From Actinomycetota bacterium (GTDB lineage: Bacteria; Actinomycetota; CADDZG01; WHSQ01), in NCBI GenBank assembly GCA_030446465.1, contig JAUJNI010000001.1, forward strand, positions 233,859 to 297,858: 64,000 nucleotides of DNA, in the 5' to 3' direction. The translations under genes and the position numbers were made by a program. Positions 63,744 through 64,000 of this stretch are shown here, one piece after another; position 1 is the stretch's first letter; the number at the start of each line of letters is the position of its first letter. Below the pieces are notes generated by a model that saw nothing but the letters and a program-made list of their open reading frames with translations, searched no databases and was not told the DNA's origin.

Positions 63744-64000
63744 CTACCGGTTGAGGATCTGGTACGCCGCGAGCGCGGTGATCTCGTGCAGCAGCTCTTT
63801 GAGCTTGGTCGTCCGGCTCCTGTTGAGCTCTTCGTAGGACGCCCAGCTTGCGTAGGCCTCCTCGAAACCGAGGTCTCGAGCCATGGTCTTGATGCGTTCC
63901 GAATGGAGGGGGTCGGAGACGAGCAACACGGTGTCGATGCCCTCGTGGCTGGCGATGTGCCCAACCTCCTCCAGGCTCTCCAGCGTCGTGCGTCCCTCGG
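63744..64000 (-). CDS. YdcF/DUF218-family protein, C-terminal part (cut by window edge)
   Basis: The frame continues past the right edge. The visible C-terminal 85 residues have the conserved TVLLVSDPLHSERIKTMARDLGFE of the YdcF/SanA/ElyC family (His then Ser-Glu-Arg), followed by a helical tail ending AAYQILNR. These proteins are usually membrane-associated and linked to envelope integrity; only the C-terminus is seen here. Confidence 0.7.
   Translation of the reverse strand, partial: EGRTTLESLEEVGHIASHEGIDTVLLVSDPLHSERIKTMARDLGFEEAYASWASYEELNRSRTTKLKELLHEITALAAYQILNR

Overview
The window is a gene-dense, GC-rich chromosomal segment (64 kb, about 70 genes, mostly short gaps and many 4-bp or longer gene overlaps). 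Codon use is GC-rich with frequent GTG and TTG starts. The gene set points to a free-living, aerobic, probably deep-branching member of the Actinomycetota: B. subtilis-type hemEHY order, a fused AccD-AccA carboxyltransferase, GuaB3, NAD-type isocitrate dehydrogenase, an HrcA/CIRCE-controlled groESL operon and the tsaE-tsaB-rimI-tsaD cluster. I cannot place it in a class from this sequence alone. Nothing here is a prophage, insertion sequence, CRISPR array, rRNA or tRNA that I can recognise.

Layout: 1-4.2 kb haem synthesis (hemE-hemH-hemY, minus) and mobA; 4.2-9.6 kb treT, glmM, a glmS ribozyme and glmS; 9.8-14.7 kb nnr, alr, an alpha/beta hydrolase and an M29 peptidase; 14.7-19.9 kb an MFS exporter, a type 4/5-like uracil-DNA glycosylase and the t6A genes; 20-22.2 kb CIRCE-groES-groEL (groEL is frameshifted); 22.2-23.5 kb an M23 cell-wall hydrolase; 23.9-28.5 kb a sulfate-activation cassette (sat, AP-superfamily phosphodiesterase, cysC, PHP phosphatase, GNAT); 28.5-34.3 kb a HIT protein, a lysozyme-like protein, two cell-surface polysaccharide genes and a broken phosphoesterase; 34.4-41.7 kb guaB3, Lrp regulator, a PrmC-like methyltransferase, guaA and pcrA; 41.7-44.4 kb a metal/copper operon (multicopper oxidase, ZIP transporter, cupredoxin); 44.4-46.9 kb the aroH-aroF-tyrA operon with an upstream leader peptide and terminator; 47-49.5 kb a cyclophilin and accDA; 49.6-53 kb the B12-binding mutase subunit, sucCD and an esterase; 53.1-58.3 kb purN, an ABC exporter, purH and folD; 58.3-61.6 kb citrate synthase, isocitrate dehydrogenase and malate dehydrogenase; 61.6-64 kb a thioredoxin-TPR protein, a lipid kinase, a VOC protein and a truncated YdcF-like gene.

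The most interesting regulatory content is RNA-based. A glmS self-cleaving ribozyme precedes glmS. A 29-codon reading frame containing Tyr-Tyr-Pro-Tyr and a Phe codon, followed 24 nt later by a textbook intrinsic terminator, precedes the Tyr/Phe pathway operon and looks like a transcription attenuator. Intergenic gaps also carry repeated hairpins. In one family (28.5 kb and 37.7 kb) the loop is conserved while the stems differ but stay complementary. In another (9.6, 19.9 and 57.3 kb) the elements share GTCCATTG-like ends.

Caveats: two genes (groEL and the phosphoesterase) carry apparent single-base frameshifts, so some indels may be assembly error. All functions are inferred from sequence motifs and family knowledge without database searches.
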